This document shows, one piece after another, positions 48,723-58,787 of a DNA stretch of 64,000 nucleotides. The position numbers and the translations under genes were made by a program. The first letter of the stretch is position 1. Each line of letters begins with the position of its first letter. Under the pieces are notes generated by a model, which had not been told where the DNA came from, searched no databases, and saw only the letters and a list, made by a program, of their open reading frames with translations. Origin of the DNA: Myxococcales bacterium (GTDB lineage Bacteria; Myxococcota_A; Polyangia; Polyangiales; Ga0077539); NCBI GenBank assembly GCA_030652255.1, contig JAUSAZ010000169.1, forward strand, positions 1-64,000, in the 5' to 3' direction.

Positions 48723-49155
48723 GGATGTTCTTCTCCTGGCAATGGGAACACCCGAGCGATCAGCAACGCGCGTGCCCCTCCGCGGGAATTCAAGGCCTTC
48801 ATGTGGTCGAAGCGCGGCGCGTGTGCTCCAGGGAGGGACCGCCGCGAGGCGCACGGACAGGCGAAGTGGTCCCCGGCAGGGCCGTCACGAACGACCGCGG
48901 TGGCCTTTCCCCCTCCGGGCATTGACTGGAAAGGCCCATACGCTGTGCAGAGGTCGGCTGTGCGATCGGTGCACAGCTGTATATGCGATGGCCACTTCGC
49001 AGAGGCGGCGTGAAGACCGGCGCGCTACGCCGTCGTCCCTCTGCCGACATCGGCACACGCTGTGCTCACGGCCTGCGCACAGGCTCTCGGAAGAGCGCGC
49101 GGCGATGGTATGCTGCCGGTGCTTGGACCAGCACCGCACCGACACCTCGGCCTTC
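48723..49155. other. Long divergent regulatory region
   Basis: This 433-base gap separates the minus-strand lipoprotein operon from the plus-strand FHA regulator. The left part holds the lipoprotein Shine-Dalgarno. The right part (48943-49082) holds five CTGTGC/GCACAG hexamers in two inverted pairs. A plus-strand ATG at 49105 in frame with the FHA gene would extend it by 17 Cys-containing residues. No RNA gene or other protein-coding frame convinces. Confidence 0.6.
48943..49082. promoter_or_regulatory. Cluster of CTGTGC/GCACAG repeats
   Basis: CTGTGC occurs at 48943-48948, 48958-48963 and 49060-49065; GCACAG at 48971-48976 and 49077-49082. The hexamers at 48958/48971 and 49060/49077 face each other with 7- and 11-base spacers. 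The same hexamer pair forms the palindrome at 43433-43451 before the paralogous FHA gene, so a shared regulator is plausible. Confidence 0.5.
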
Positions 49156-50458
<1,303 letters not shown>

Positions 50459-50469
<11 letters not shown>

Positions 50470-50944
50470 CCCCGTGACCGCGGCCCTCGCGCTCGCCGCC
50501 GCCCTCCTCGGGGGCTGCTCGCTCGGGCTGGATTTCAGCCCTGCGATCCTCCTGCCCTCCCTCGACGCCGGGAGCTCGGACCTCGGCGCGGACGCGGTCA
50601 CGCACGACGCCCCGGCGCCCGACGTGCGCTGCGCCGCCTCGCCGTGCCCCTGCGCGGCCGGTCGGGGGGACTGCGACGATCGCGCGTCGAACGGCTGCGA
50701 GACCGACCTGCTCACCGAGACCGAGCACTGCGGCGCGTGCGGTCGGGACTGCGAGGGGGCGGAGAGCTGCGTCGGAGGCGAGTGCGTGCGCGCGCGCTGC
50801 CGAGCGCCCGAGGTCGAGTGCGGCGCGGTGTGCGCCGACCTCCGCGACGACTCGCGCCACTGCGGCGCCTGCGGGTCGGCCTGCGGGTCGGGTGCGTCCA
50901 GGTGCTGCGGGGGGGTGTGCATCGACGCCCCGCGGTGTCCGTGA
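50459..50944 (+). CDS. Cys-rich lipoprotein between FHA regulator and kinase
   Basis: This 161-residue protein has signal peptide and lipobox LLGGC (Cys20). A short Asp-rich stretch (SLDAGSSDLGADAV) precedes a compact Cys-rich domain with repeated C-G-A-C-G units (HCGACGRDC, HCGACGSACGSG). The pattern resembles the Cys modules of myxobacterial surface lipoproteins. It starts 11 bases inside the end of the FHA activator, and the kinase starts 10 bases after it, so all three share a transcript. It may be the extracytoplasmic sensor or target of the pathway. Confidence 0.85.
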
Positions 50945-50954
50945 GGGCGCGGCG

Positions 50955-52304
50955 GTGATCGAGGTCGGCGCCGAGCTCGGGGGGCGCTACCGCATCGTGC
51001 GGCTGCTCGGCGAGGGCGGGATGGGCGCGGTCTACGAGGCGGAGCACGCCACGGTGGGGCGCCGCGTCGCCATCAAGGTGCTGCACGACCACGTCGCCCG
51101 GCTGGCCGACGCGGTGATGCGATTCTCCCGGGAGGCCCGGGCGGCCGCGGAGATCGGGCACCCGAGCATCGTCGAGATCTCGGACACGGGGGTGTACCAG
51201 GGGCTGCCCTTCCTGGTGATGGAACTCCTCCACGGCGAGACGCTCGCCGAGCGGCTGTCGCGCCCGGAGCCGGTGTCGCCCGCGGAGAGCTGCAGGATCA
51301 TCGGGCACGTGCTGTCGGCGCTCGCGTCGGCCCACGCCAAGGGGATCATCCACCGCGACCTGAAGCCCGAGAACGTGTACCTCGTCGCGGGCGAGGGGCG
51401 GTCTCCCGTGAAGCTCCTGGACTTCGGGATCTCGAAGTTCCGCCGGGGGGGACAGACGCTCCAGCAGACCACGCAGGAGGGCATCCCCATCGGGACGCCG
51501 GCGTACATGGCCCCGGAGCAGTGGATGGGGCGCAAGGACATCGACGGCCGCGCGGACATCTTCGCCGTCGGCGTGATGCTCTACGAGCTCCTCACGGGGT
51601 GCCTGCCCTACGAGGGCGCCAACCAGAGCGAGCTGTTCCTGGAGATCGTGCGGGGCAGCAACGTGCCCGAGGCGCCCAGCAGCCTGGAGCGGGAGCTGCC
51701 CGCGGCGCTCGACCGGGTGGTGCTCCGCGCGCTCGACCGCGATCGCGACGGGCGCTTCCCCTCCGCCGCGGAGTTCCTCGACGCGCTCCGCCCCTACGGC
51801 GCCGACGCGGTGGTCACCGTCGACCGGCTGATCCCCGACGGCGCCTACGAGCCCGACGGCTTCGCGACGCCGCACACCCTTCGCAGCGCCGTCACGTACG
51901 TCCCTCGTCCGCGCTTCCTGCGGGCGGAGACCCTGGGCGTCGCCGTGGTGGTGTTCCTCGCGCTGGGCGGCCTGGCCTGGGGGCTGACACGCGCCGCGCG
52001 ACGGGCGACCGCGACCGTGCCCGCCGTGACTGTGACTGCGACCGTGCCCGCGGTGACCGCACGGCGTCCGGCGGAGGCCGCCCCGGAGGCGACCCCGCCC
52101 GCGCCGCCCGTCGCGCCGTCGCCGGGCCCGCCGCCCGCCATCGCGGCCGAAGCGATCAGCGACGAGCCCCCGCCGCGGGCTGCGCGGAGCCATCACGGGC
52201 GCCACCGGCACAGGCGGTCGAGGCCGTCGAGGTCCCGGCGCGCGCCGCGACCCGAGGCGCCGGGCGTCGATCGGCTGCCGGTGTCCCAGGATTTCAAGCC
52301 GTGA
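50955..52304 (+). CDS. Membrane-anchored Ser/Thr protein kinase (module 2)
   Basis: This 449-residue kinase has GEGGMGAVYEAEH, VAIKVLHDH, HRDLKPENVYL, DFGISKF and GTPAYMAPEQ, all intact. The domain ends near residue 285. One transmembrane helix (about 325-345) follows, then a Pro/Ala-rich extracytoplasmic stretch with two TATVPAVT repeats and a His/Arg-rich end (HHGRHRHRRSRPSRSRR). It starts at GTG 50955 with GAGGG ahead. It is closely related to the module 1 kinase, including the SKFRR after DFG. Its product probably feeds phosphothreonine to the FHA activator upstream. The next gene overlaps its stop. Confidence 0.93.
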   Translation: MIEVGAELGGRYRIVRLLGEGGMGAVYEAEHATVGRRVAIKVLHDHVARLADAVMRFSREARAAAEIGHPSIVEISDTGVYQGLPFLVMELLHGETLAERLSRPEPVSPAESCRIIGHVLSALASAHAKGIIHRDLKPENVYLVAGEGRSPVKLLDFGISKFRRGGQTLQQTTQEGIPIGTPAYMAPEQWMGRKDIDGRADIFAVGVMLYELLTGCLPYEGANQSELFLEIVRGSNVPEAPSSLERELPAALDRVVLRALDRDRDGRFPSAAEFLDALRPYGADAVVTVDRLIPDGAYEPDGFATPHTLRSAVTYVPRPRFLRAETLGVAVVVFLALGGLAWGLTRAARRATATVPAVTVTATVPAVTARRPAEAAPEATPPAPPVAPSPGPPPAIAAEAISDEPPPRAARSHHGRHRHRRSRPSRSRRAPRPEAPGVDRLPVSQDFKP

Positions 52305-53269
52305 CGATGCGCCTCGCGCGGAAGCACCTCGGCGCGCTGCTGCTCGGCGCGCTGCTGTACGCCCACCCGGCGCGGTCCCAGGACGCCGCGTCGACCGCCG
52401 AGGCGCGCGTCCATTTCGAGCGCGCGATCGTGCTCTTCGAGTCGGGCAACGCCAGCGGGGCGCTCGCGGAGTTCCAGCGCGCCCACGAGCTGAGCGGGCG
52501 CGCGTCCGTGCTCTACAACATCGGCGCGACGTACCAGGCGCTGCACGACTACCCGCAGGCCATCGAGGCGCTGCGGCGCTTCCTGGCCGAGGGAGACAGC
52601 CGCCCGTCCCCCCAGCGCGAGCTCGCGCAGCGCGCCCTGCGGCAGATGGAGCCCTTCGTCGCGCGGCTCCGGCTCGTGCGCTCCCCCGCGGACGCCGCGG
52701 TGGCCCTGGCGGGTCGCACGCTCACCGGCGACGTGGTCACCGTCGGACCCGGGACGCACACCCTCTCCGCGACCGCGCCGGGCTACGAGCCCCAGCAGGT
52801 GCAGGTGACGGTGGTGTCCGGGGACGAACGCGAGGTGCGGCTCTCCCTGTCGCCCGTGGCGCCCGTGGCGCCCGTGGCGCCCATCGCACCCGCGAGCCCC
52901 GACCCCCGCGGCGCCCGGGCGCCTTCGGTCGAGCCCGGCCCGCCCCGGGGGCGCGCGGCGTTCTGGTCGATGGTGGTCACCGGCGGGGCCCTGGCGGTCG
53001 GCGCGACCATCACCGGCGGCTTCGCGATCGCCACGCAGCGCGACTACGCCTCGCGGCGGGTCGACGACCCGGCGGCCCCCGGGCTCGCGAGCCGGGGGGA
53101 GTCCCTCTCGCTGGCGGCCGACCTGCTCGCGCTCGGGGCGCTCGGGGCGGGCGCCGCGGCGGTGGTGTTCGGGCTGCAATCGAGGACGCGATCGACGCCC
53201 CCAGCCCTGCGCGTGATGATCGAGCCCGGGCGCGACGGCCTGTCGCTGGTGGGATGCGGGGCGTTTTGA
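52301..53269 (+). CDS. TPR and PEGA-like periplasmic/membrane protein
   Basis: This 322-residue protein has a signal peptide (to about 26). TPR-like helices span about 30-110 (ERAIVLFESGNASGALAEFQ, YNIGATYQALHDYPQAIEAL). A small PEGA-like beta domain follows (GPGTHTLSATAPGYEPQQV), then a tandem PVA repeat (VAPVAPVAPIAP), and two C-terminal hydrophobic helices. Proteins of this build often accompany myxobacterial Ser/Thr kinases. The GTG 52301 overlaps the kinase stop; ATG 52307 is the alternative. Its end overlaps the start of the CLC antiporter. Confidence 0.85.
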   Translation: MTMRLARKHLGALLLGALLYAHPARSQDAASTAEARVHFERAIVLFESGNASGALAEFQRAHELSGRASVLYNIGATYQALHDYPQAIEALRRFLAEGDSRPSPQRELAQRALRQMEPFVARLRLVRSPADAAVALAGRTLTGDVVTVGPGTHTLSATAPGYEPQQVQVTVVSGDEREVRLSLSPVAPVAPVAPIAPASPDPRGARAPSVEPGPPRGRAAFWSMVVTGGALAVGATITGGFAIATQRDYASRRVDDPAAPGLASRGESLSLAADLLALGALGAGAAAVVFGLQSRTRSTPPALRVMIEPGRDGLSLVGCGAF

Positions 53270-54567
53270 CCCGCCGTGATCGCCTCGTCGCGCTCGGTCA
53301 GTGGGTGCTGCTCGGCGGCCTGGTGGGCCTGGCCTGCGGCGCGTCGTCGGCGCTGTTCCTGATCCTGCTCGACCGGGTGACCGGCTTCCGCATGCGCCAC
53401 GAGGCGATCGTCTACACGCTGCCGCTGGCGGGCCTCGCCGTGGGCTGGGTCTACGAGCGCTTCGGCCGGAGCATCCGAGGGGGCAACAACCTCGTCCTCG
53501 ACACCCTCCACGACGGCGGGCCGGAGATCCCGCTGCGCATGGCCCCGATGGTGCTCGCGGGCACGCTGCTCACGCACCTCTTCGGCGGCAGCGCGGGCCG
53601 CGAGGGCACCGCCGTGCAGATGGGCGCCAGCCTCGCCGACGCCCTGTCGCACCGGCTCAAGCTCCCGCCGCACACCCGCCGGCAGCTGCTCGCGGCGGGC
53701 GTCGCCGGGGGCTTCGGCGCGGTCTTCGGGACGCCCCTCGCGGGCACCCTCTTCGGCCTGGAGTTCGTCGTGCTCGGGCAGATCGAGTACCACGCGCTGG
53801 TGCCCGCCCTGGTGGCGGCGCTGGTCGGCGACATGACCACCCGCGCGCTCGGCGTCGGCCACACCCACTACCCGCAGGCGCCGCACCTCGCGCTCACGCT
53901 CCCGCTGCTGGCGAAGTGGGCGGTGTTCGGGGTCTGCATGGCCGCGGCGACGGTGGCCTTCATCGAGCTCACGCACCTCCTGAAGCGGCTGGGCGAGCGC
54001 TTCGTGCCGCGCCTCCCGGTGCGGATGTTCCTCGGGGGCGTCGGGGTCGTCGGGCTGTGGCGCCTGGTCGGGACGAGCGACTACCTCGGGCTCGGCGTCC
54101 CGATGATCGTGCGCTCCTTCCACGACCCGCACCTCCCCGGGTACGTCTTCGCGCTCAAGCTCGTCTTCACCGCCGTCACCCTCGCCGCGGGCTTCCTCGG
54201 CGGCGAGGTCACGCCCCTCTTCTTCGTCGGCGCCGCCCTCGGCAGCGTGCTGGCGCGCCAGCTCGGGGTGCCCATCGAGATGGGCGCGGGCATCGGGCTC
54301 GCGGCGGTGTTCGGCGCGGCGGCCAACGCGCCCCTCGCGCTCTCGATCATGGCCGTCGAGCTGCTGGGCGCCAACGTGTTCCCGCACGTGATGATCGTGT
54401 GCGTGCTGGCGTACGTGCTGTCCGGGCACCGGGGCATCTATCCCTCGCAGCGGCTGCTGCGCGGCAAAGGGGGGGACACCTTCGCCCGCCCGCTGTCGCT
54501 CCGCGAGCTCTCCGACCCCGGCGCGCCCGCGTCGCACCCGCCGCCGCCCGATCCGCCGCCGCCCTGA
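53254..54567 (+). CDS. CLC-family antiporter, fluoride-type (CLC-F)
   Basis: This 437-residue polytopic protein has about ten or more membrane segments. The gating motif reads GGSAGREGTAVQMG (near residues 110-123). This resembles the fluoride/proton CLC-F clade rather than the GREGP/GKEGP motif of chloride-type proteins. Other signatures are GFGAVFGTPLAGTLFGLE and FLGGEVTPLFFVGAALG. CLC-F proteins export fluoride. No fluoride riboswitch is visible, because the gene starts inside the preceding coding region. The Pro-rich end (PPPPDPPPP) is low complexity. A short hairpin at 54559-54572 lies at the convergent junction with the next kinase. Confidence 0.85.
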   Translation: MRGVLTRRDRLVALGQWVLLGGLVGLACGASSALFLILLDRVTGFRMRHEAIVYTLPLAGLAVGWVYERFGRSIRGGNNLVLDTLHDGGPEIPLRMAPMVLAGTLLTHLFGGSAGREGTAVQMGASLADALSHRLKLPPHTRRQLLAAGVAGGFGAVFGTPLAGTLFGLEFVVLGQIEYHALVPALVAALVGDMTTRALGVGHTHYPQAPHLALTLPLLAKWAVFGVCMAAATVAFIELTHLLKRLGERFVPRLPVRMFLGGVGVVGLWRLVGTSDYLGLGVPMIVRSFHDPHLPGYVFALKLVFTAVTLAAGFLGGEVTPLFFVGAALGSVLARQLGVPIEMGAGIGLAAVFGAAANAPLALSIMAVELLGANVFPHVMIVCVLAYVLSGHRGIYPSQRLLRGKGGDTFARPLSLRELSDPGAPASHPPPPDPPPP

Positions 54568-54578
54568 GGCGGAGGGGC

Positions 54579-57203
54579 TCACCGCGCGTCGAGCACCGCG
54601 CGCACCCGGCGCAGCAGCGCGTCGGGCGTGATGGGCTTCGACAGGAACGCGATGCCCGCGTCGAGCACGCCGTGCCGGATGACCGAGTCCTCGGTGTAGC
54701 CCGACACGTAGAGCACCTTCATCTCGGGGCGCAGCGGCGCGAGGCGGTCGGCGAGCTCGCGGCCGCTCATCCGCGGCATCACCACGTCGGTCACCATCAG
54801 GTGGATCTTCGCCCGGTAGCGCTCGCAGATCAGGAAGGCCTCGCCGCCGTTCTGCGCGGCCAGCACGTTGTAGCCGCCGCGGCGCAGCACGTCGTGCACG
54901 ACCGCGCGCACCTGCTCGTCGTCCTCGACCACCAGGACGGTCTCGCTGCCGCGCAGCGACGCCGCGCGCGGGGCCTCCGCGAGCTCGGGCTCGAGCTCGT
55001 CGTCGATGCGCGGCAGGTAGACCTTGAAGGTCGTCCCGGTGCCGGGCTCGCTGTAGACCCACACGTGCCCGCCGCTCTGCGAGACGATGCCGTACACCGT
55101 CGAGAGCCCGAGCCCGGTGCCCTTGCCCTGCGCCTTCGTGGTGAAGAAAGGCTCGAATATTCGAGCGCGGGTCGCCGCGTCCATGCCGACGCCGGTGTCC
55201 GTGACCGCGAGCATCACGTAGCGCCCGGGCGCCACGCCGTGGTGCGCCGCGGCGTAGTCGTCGTCGAGCGTGACCGGCGCCGTCTCGATGGTGAGGCTCC
55301 CGCCCGTCGGCATCGCGTCGCGCGCGTTGACGACGAGGTTCATCACCACCTGCTCCAGCTGCCCCGGGTCGGCGAACACCCGCCCGGGCGCGGCCGCCGA
55401 GAGGATCGAGAAGTCCACGTCGCCGCCCAGCAGCCGCCGGAGCATCTTCTCCAGGCCCGCCACCACCTGGCCGAGCTCGACCACCCGCGGCTGGAGCATC
55501 TGCTTGCGGCTGAACGCGAGGAGCTGCCGCGTGAGCTCCGCGGCGCGCTCGCCGGCCTTGCGGATCTGCTCGACGTGGGTGCGCAGCGGGTCGGCCTCCC
55601 GCAGGTCGCCCGCGATGAAGTGCGCGTAGCTGAGCACCACCGAGAGGAGGTTGTTGAAGTCGTGCGCGATGCCGCCCGCGAGCTGCCCCACGGCCTCCAT
55701 CTTCTGCGACTGCCGCAGCTGCTCCTCCAGCCGCCGCCGGTCGCTGATGTCCTGCAGGGCGCCCTGCACCCGCGCGATGGCGCCGCTGGCGTCGCGCTCG
55801 GCGTGGCCGATGACGCGCACCCAGGTCGGCCGGGCCGCCCCCGTGGCGAGCTGCGCCTCGAAGTCGAAGGGAACCCCCTGGAGGGCGCAGGCCTTCACCC
55901 GCTCGCGGGTCAGCTCGCGGAAGTCCGGCGCGTAGGCCCCGAGGGCCTGCTCGGAGCTGGGCACCGTGCCCGGGGGCACGCCGTACATGGCGCAGACCTC
56001 GTCCGACCAGGTGATGCGCCCGCCCGGCACCTCGAAGCTGAACCCGCCGAGGTGCGCGGCCCGCACCGCGATGCGCAGGAGCCCTTCGCTGCGCTCGAGC
56101 TGCGCCGAGCGCTCCTCCAGGGCAGCGAAGAGCCGCCGGCGCTCGTCGTCGATCTCGATGCGCTCGATGGTCAGCGAGATGTGGTCGGCGACGGCGCCCA
56201 GGATCTTCACCTCCTCGTCGCCGAAGAAGCCCACCTCGTCGGCGTAGATGGCGTAGACGCCGCGCGCCCCGCCGCCGAGGCGCAGCGGAAACACCGCGCA
56301 CGCGCGGAAGCCCCGCCGGCGCGCCTCGTCCTTGAAGAAGAAGCCCGGGTCGCGGGCGATGTCGTTGGAGACCGCGGGCGCACCGTCGCGCATCGAGCTG
56401 GCCGCCGGGCCGCGGTTGATGCGCTGGTCGCGCAGGCTGAGCCGGATGGCGTCGATGTAGCCCCCGTCGCGGCCGAAGCGGGCGATGGGCTCGAGGCGGT
56501 CGTCGTCCTCGCGGTAGACGCCCACCCACGCGAGCTGCGCGAGGCCCTTGTCGACCGCGAGCTGGCACGCGGCGTCGAGGATCTCCTGGCGGTCGCGCAC
56601 CCGGACCGCGGCCTCGTTGATGCTGCTGGAGACGGCGTAGAGGCGCGCGAGGTGCTGCGCCTTCGCCTCGCTCTGCCGGAGCGAGCGCTCGCTGCGGTCG
56701 TGCGCGATGGCGACGGCGGCGAGGTGCGTCGCCGCGCCCACCCAGGCCATCTCGCGGGGCAGCGGGCCGCGCGGCTCGCGGTAGTACATCGCGAAGGTGC
56801 CGAGCAGCGCGCCCGCGGGCGAGAGGATGGGCGACGACCAGCAGGCGCGGAGCGCGTGGGCCGCGGTGAGCTCGCGGTAGGCCGTCCAGTTGGGGTGCAC
56901 CGCGAGGTCGAGGGCGACGAAGCGCTCCCGGAGGTAGGCCGCCGCGCCGCAGGAGCCCGCCTCGGGGCCGATGCTCGCGCCGTCGATGACCTCGATGAAC
57001 TCCCGCGGGAGGTTGGGCGCGGCGCCGTGCGCGAGGGTCTGGCTCGCCTCGTCGAAGAGCAGGATGGAGCAGAGCATCCCGTCGGCCTGCACCTCGACCA
57101 GCCGCACGATCGCCTCGAGGATCGCCGGGAGGGCCGCGCCCGTGGCGATCTGTTCGAGCACCCCGCACTGGGTCGCATAGAACCCGTCGTCCACCCCGGT
57201 CAT
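54579..57203 (-). CDS. Hybrid histidine kinase with two GAF and one PAS domain
   Basis: This 874-residue soluble kinase has GAF domains at about 15-170 (GPEAGSCGAAAYLRE) and 195-350 (KGLAQLAWVGVYREDDDR, FPLRLGGGARGVYAIYAD). A PAS domain spans about 370-495 with a PAC end. HisKA has His514 in the motif GIAHDFNNLLSVV. The HATPase has NLVVNARDAMPTGG, DTGVGMDA and GKGTGLGLSTVYGIV. The C-terminal receiver has Asp806 (LMVTDVVMPRMSG). Residue counts were taken from the ATG at 57203. It is convergent with the CLC gene and has no membrane segment. Confidence 0.94.
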   Translation of the reverse strand: MTGVDDGFYATQCGVLEQIATGAALPAILEAIVRLVEVQADGMLCSILLFDEASQTLAHGAAPNLPREFIEVIDGASIGPEAGSCGAAAYLRERFVALDLAVHPNWTAYRELTAAHALRACWSSPILSPAGALLGTFAMYYREPRGPLPREMAWVGAATHLAAVAIAHDRSERSLRQSEAKAQHLARLYAVSSSINEAAVRVRDRQEILDAACQLAVDKGLAQLAWVGVYREDDDRLEPIARFGRDGGYIDAIRLSLRDQRINRGPAASSMRDGAPAVSNDIARDPGFFFKDEARRRGFRACAVFPLRLGGGARGVYAIYADEVGFFGDEEVKILGAVADHISLTIERIEIDDERRRLFAALEERSAQLERSEGLLRIAVRAAHLGGFSFEVPGGRITWSDEVCAMYGVPPGTVPSSEQALGAYAPDFRELTRERVKACALQGVPFDFEAQLATGAARPTWVRVIGHAERDASGAIARVQGALQDISDRRRLEEQLRQSQKMEAVGQLAGGIAHDFNNLLSVVLSYAHFIAGDLREADPLRTHVEQIRKAGERAAELTRQLLAFSRKQMLQPRVVELGQVVAGLEKMLRRLLGGDVDFSILSAAAPGRVFADPGQLEQVVMNLVVNARDAMPTGGSLTIETAPVTLDDDYAAAHHGVAPGRYVMLAVTDTGVGMDAATRARIFEPFFTTKAQGKGTGLGLSTVYGIVSQSGGHVWVYSEPGTGTTFKVYLPRIDDELEPELAEAPRAASLRGSETVLVVEDDEQVRAVVHDVLRRGGYNVLAAQNGGEAFLICERYRAKIHLMVTDVVMPRMSGRELADRLAPLRPEMKVLYVSGYTEDSVIRHGVLDAGIAFLSKPITPDALLRRVRAVLDAR

Positions 57204-57272
57204 GCGCGGGATGATACGCCCATTCGCCCGCTCGAAGCGCCGCTCGCCATCGCCGCGGCGGGCGACCGTCGC

Positions 57273-58622
57273 TCAGCCGGGGTCGTCGCCGCTCCCGCCG
57301 TGCAGCGCGAAGGTCAGCCGCAGGCCCACCGGGCCGCGCACCGCGGGCGCCGCCAGCGCCTCGACCCTGGTGAGCACCCCGTCGACCGCGGGGGGTAGGG
57401 GCGGCGGGCGCACGCCCAGGCTCACCGCCGGCCGTCGGCGGGCGTCGAGCTGCACCTCCAGCAGCAGGTCGCAGCCCGGGGCGCGCGCGGCCCCCGCGAA
57501 GTGATCGTCCACCGCCCGGCCGATCGCCGCGATGTACCTCGACAGCTCGCGGGACGAAACCTCGCGCGCGACGCGCTCCTCGGGCTGCATGAAGACCACC
57601 CGCGCCAGGGTCACCGCCGCGCCCGGGTCGTCGCCCTTCGCCGGGCCCTGCTCGCCGCGCATCCACTCCACCCGCAGCCCGTGGTTGGCCTCGTCGCCGG
57701 CCTCCAGGATCACCCCGCGGCCGTTGCGCAGGGCGCTCCGGAGCGTGCGCCAGGTCTCGGCCCGCAGCCGCATCGCGAAGCCGTCCTCGAGGGGCGCGCC
57801 CTGGTCGCGCTCGTGGCCCGGCGCGAAGAGCACGAAGTTGCCGCCCACCCGCGCGCGGCGGCCGCTGGCCGAGGTGGCGGCGAGGGACTCCTGGCCCGGC
57901 GCCCACACCAGCGAGGCGTCGGTGAGCGCCTCCGGGGGCACCAGCAGCGCGCAGGGCTCGTCGTCGCGGAGGCCGCGCAGCACGCCCGCGAGGCCCTCCC
58001 GGGCGTCCGCCGGGAGCCGGAGCACCACGGTGCGCTCGTGGGCCGCGAGGGTGCCGCCGGGCAGGGCGACGCGGGCGACGCGGGCGAGGGCGCTCGCGGT
58101 GTCGTCGTCGGGGTGGGCGACGCTCGGGCGGGACGGGTCCCACCAGCGGGGGAAGGGGTGGTAGCCCGCCTGGCGACCGAGGCGGGCGAGCACCCGCGCG
58201 GGGCCGTACTTCGCGGCGACGAAGGCCTCGTCGGGGTGCAGCACGATCGCCGCGAGGGCGTCGCCGTCGACGGGCACGTCGGGGAAGCCCACGGCCTCGA
58301 CCCAGGCCACCGCGTTGGGCCCGCCCGCCCCGAGGAAGGGGACCTCGAAGGTGGTGAGCGCCCCGACGTCGGCCAGGGGTGCGCCCCCCGCCGCCGCGAA
58401 GAGCTTCGCGAAGAGGTTGAGCACCTCCGCGTCGCCGACGTCGAGGGAGTCCGCGGGCGGCGCCACGCGGGTGAGCACCACCTCGCGCTGCCCCTGCGAC
58501 CGCAGCCCGTGCGAGACGCAGGTGCGGCAGGGGAGGGAGGCGCCCCGCACCGTGACCTCGTGGGTGAACACCACGGCGTGGAGGCGGTCGGGCAGGACTT
58601 CAGCGACGATGGGGCTGGGCAT
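57273..58622 (-). CDS. Hypothetical protein next to the VgrG locus
   Basis: This 449-residue protein is soluble and of unknown family. The N-terminal half (HAVVFTHEVTVRGASLP, CRTCVSHGLRSQGQREVVL) faintly resembles suppressor-of-fused domains, which bind peptides or modulate partners. The C-terminal part carries RVVFMQPEERVAREVSSREL and a Pro-rich end. It lies divergent from the VgrG gene across 165 bases, so an accessory, effector or immunity role in type VI secretion is possible by location only. No Shine-Dalgarno is obvious at the ATG. Confidence 0.7.
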   Translation of the reverse strand: MPSPIVAEVLPDRLHAVVFTHEVTVRGASLPCRTCVSHGLRSQGQREVVLTRVAPPADSLDVGDAEVLNLFAKLFAAAGGAPLADVGALTTFEVPFLGAGGPNAVAWVEAVGFPDVPVDGDALAAIVLHPDEAFVAAKYGPARVLARLGRQAGYHPFPRWWDPSRPSVAHPDDDTASALARVARVALPGGTLAAHERTVVLRLPADAREGLAGVLRGLRDDEPCALLVPPEALTDASLVWAPGQESLAATSASGRRARVGGNFVLFAPGHERDQGAPLEDGFAMRLRAETWRTLRSALRNGRGVILEAGDEANHGLRVEWMRGEQGPAKGDDPGAAVTLARVVFMQPEERVAREVSSRELSRYIAAIGRAVDDHFAGAARAPGCDLLLEVQLDARRRPAVSLGVRPPPLPPAVDGVLTRVEALAAPAVRGPVGLRLTFALHGGSGDDPG

Positions 58623-58787
58623 TGGGTGCAGGGCTGCGCCGCGGAGAATCGTGGAAGTGCCGTCGATGTGTCGAGGGCGCGTTCACGTTGACCCCCGGCG
58701 CGCGTATCATCGGACGCTGCGGCGTGGGTGCCGACCTCACACGCTGGCGTCCGTCCATCGACCCACTTCCCTGGGGGATCCCATCCC

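Noticed and set aside
50955..51000. Start of kinase 2 at an upstream GTG near 50940
   Set aside because: That GTG is out of frame and ends at a TGA after five codons; GTG 50955 has GAGGG ahead and begins the conserved kinase N-terminus.
54559..54572. Strong rho-independent terminator between the CLC gene and the hybrid kinase
   Set aside because: The stem is only 5 bp (CCGCC/GGCGG) and there is no T-run on either strand.
58728..58787. Extended VgrG start at an upstream ATG
   Set aside because: The extra residues are low-complexity and GTG 58788 lies behind a GGGGGA and directly before the conserved N-terminal fold.
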